This document shows positions 32,726 through 33,999 of a stretch of DNA of 33,999 bases, piece after piece. Position numbers and translations under genes: made by a program. The notes beneath the pieces are model-generated. The model had not been told where the DNA came from, did not search any database, and saw only the letters and a program-made list of their open reading frames with translations. Source of the stretch: Clostridiaceae bacterium (lineage in GTDB: Bacteria > Bacillota > Clostridia > Oscillospirales > Acutalibacteraceae). Within the stretch, counting starts at the first letter, position 1. Every line of letters starts with the position of its first letter. The stretch covers positions 1 through 33,999 of the forward strand of contig JAEDKI010000001.1 in the NCBI GenBank assembly GCA_016295895.1, written 5' to 3'.

Positions 32726-33999
32726 ATGCAAAAATTCAAAAAAGCTCTCTCGGTTATGCTTGCGACAGCATTGCTTTTGACGGGTTCTTCCCTCGCATTT
32801 GCCGCAACAGACACCGACTACGCAATCACAAACCCCTATGCTTCGGTTGATTTCAACACATGGAATCAATACAAAGCTGATCTTCACAGCCACACAACTT
32901 TCAGCGACGGCCATAACACTCTGCCCGAAATGGCTGAAAGACATTACGAGCTCGGTTTTGATATATATGCAATAACCGACCACGGCACAAACAGCATCGG
33001 CTACACCACTCAGAAATTCAACACGGCAATGGAAGTTGTTTCCGTTATCAAAAACGACGGTGAGCATCACGACGAGGTACTTTCTTCAAGCGGAACTGCC
33101 GCAAACGGAAATGGATATAAAGTAGAAACCGTCAACGGCGATGAATATTACACACAGACTCTTGCGAACGGCGACGGTCAGTCTATGATGAGAGTTCCTT
33201 TCGGAATTGAGCACAACCCCACATCATTCAACAACGCCCATGTAAACTCCTTCTTTGTAAATTACGGCACGGGAATCGTCGGCGGAACAAGCAACTACCT
33301 CGCCCCCATAAGCAAGGTTCAGGAGCTCGGCGGCGTTTCGGTTATCAATCATCCCGGCGAATACACAAACGCAAGAGATGAAGTTTACACCGCAGACGCA
33401 TACAACATCGAAAATACGCATTATAAATATGTAATAAACAAATACGCAAACATTCTCAAGACCTATGACACCTGCATCGGCATTGACATCAACAGCAAGG
33501 GCGATTCACGCACCCGCTTTGACAGAAAGCTTTGGGATATTCTTCTTCAAAAGGTTGTTCCGAGCGGCAGAAATGTTTTTGCAATCGGCTCAACCGACGC
33601 TCACAACCTTGATATAGTTGATTCGGGTTATACCGTTGTTCTTATGCCTGAGCTTACTTCCCATGCTCTTAAAACCGCTCTTTCAACCGGCACATTCTTT
33701 GCGGCAAGCAAATATATCGGCAATGTTGATGAACTTGCAGGCTACAGTGCAACTCTGCTTGCTTCTGAGAATTCCGAAGCTGTTGAATTCGGCAAGGAAA
33801 TTGCGGAATGTGTTGAAACAATTAACACCGAGATTGCGGAAAACGGCAGTCAGGGCACTAAATACAAGGTTGAAGACGGATTTGCCGCTCCCAAGGTTAC
33901 AAACATCGTTGTTGACGATGCGGAAGACACTATAGCTATCACCGCCGAGAACGCTCTCCTTGTTCATTGGATTGCTGACGGCAAGGTTATTGCGACCGG
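32726..33999 (+). CDS. Secreted PHP-domain metallo-phosphoesterase-like protein (cut by window edge)
   Basis: An open frame of 424 codons runs from ATG 32726 to the right edge without a stop. A signal peptide (1-26, ending LAFA-AT) is followed by a PHP domain: ADLHSHTTFSDGH (His54 and His56 of the HxH motif), YAITDHGT, VINHPGEY and IGSTDAHNLD, a nearly complete set of metal ligands. PHP proteins are usually cytoplasmic phosphoesterases or polymerase proofreading domains; exported ones in gut Clostridia are often large surface or wall proteins. From about residue 350 the sequence changes to an Ala/Glu/Val-rich region that looks like the start of a beta-sandwich. The ATG has a good GGAGG site. 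Codon use, rich in C-ending codons, resembles that of the 7725-9491 surface protein. Confidence 0.85.
   Translation, partial: MQKFKKALSVMLATALLLTGSSLAFAATDTDYAITNPYASVDFNTWNQYKADLHSHTTFSDGHNTLPEMAERHYELGFDIYAITDHGTNSIGYTTQKFNTAMEVVSVIKNDGEHHDEVLSSSGTAANGNGYKVETVNGDEYYTQTLANGDGQSMMRVPFGIEHNPTSFNNAHVNSFFVNYGTGIVGGTSNYLAPISKVQELGGVSVINHPGEYTNARDEVYTADAYNIENTHYKYVINKYANILKTYDTCIGIDINSKGDSRTRFDRKLWDILLQKVVPSGRNVFAIGSTDAHNLDIVDSGYTVVLMPELTSHALKTALSTGTFFAASKYIGNVDELAGYSATLLASENSEAVEFGKEIAECVETINTEIAENGSQGTKYKVEDGFAAPKVTNIVVDDAEDTIAITAENALLVHWIADGKVIAT

Noticed and set aside
32642..33070. 142-codon minus-strand frame at the start of the PHP gene
   Set aside because: It overlaps the promoter, signal peptide and HxH motif of a convincing plus-strand gene and is Val/Cys-rich shadow sequence.
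1..33999. CRISPR arrays, insertion sequences, integrases, prophage or attachment sites
   Set aside because: No regularly spaced direct repeats, transposase motifs or phage genes were seen; the single tRNA has no adjacent integrase or repeated 3' end that I could detect.

Overview
The window looks like chromosome from an anaerobic, gut-type Firmicute of class Clostridia (Oscillospirales/Ruminococcaceae-like). The reasons are moderate-to-low GC, consensus -35/-10 promoters with 17-bp spacers, AGGAGG-type ribosome binding sites, a Bce-type two-component/ABC module, LRR_5 (BspA-like) and InlB-B-repeat surface proteins, several glycan-degrading enzymes, and the gene order regulator - BaiN/HI0933-like flavoprotein - cmk - plsC - ispH. 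I see no phage, insertion sequence, integrase, CRISPR array or rRNA. The placement is inferred from gene content, not from a phylogenetic marker.

Layout. (1) 1-3752, minus strand: a tightly overlapping operon, rpiR-type regulator, flavoprotein, cmk, plsC and ispH (cut by the left edge). (2) 3859-7541, plus strand: a divergent promoter drives a cytoplasmic GH95 fucosidase-type enzyme and an overlapping HAD phosphatase; plsY follows after a terminator. (3) 7560-9543: a surface protein of InlB-type repeats behind a perfect consensus promoter and a folded ~130-nt leader. (4) 9610-11257: guaA. (5) 11290-16010: a bceRS-bceAB-like peptide-antibiotic sensing and resistance module. (6) 16017-18472, minus: a GH31 alpha-glycosidase. 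(7) 18502-19674: tRNA-Gly(CCC) and a small secreted protein. (8) 19673-24768, minus: a three-gene operon encoding a TerB-N/TerB-C protein, a BREX-type (DUF2791) ATPase and an Lhr-like SF2 helicase. (9) 24900-29201, minus: a 1433-residue secreted Ig-like plus LRR_5 protein. (10) 29293-32609, minus: a coupled operon of a secreted propeller-like protein, a GH43 glycosidase and a secreted LCAT-like lipase/esterase. (11) 32661-end, plus: a secreted PHP-domain protein cut by the right edge.

How they fit together. Three intracellular glycosidases (GH95, GH31, GH43), large surface adhesin-like proteins and secreted hydrolases suggest a host- or plant-glycan-using commensal. plsC and plsY carry out the two acylation steps of phosphatidic acid synthesis. 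bceRSAB suggests exposure to peptide antibiotics. The most interesting unit is the TerB/ATPase/helicase operon: it has BREX-related parts but no other BREX component in view, and is best regarded as a candidate DNA-processing or defence system of unknown function.
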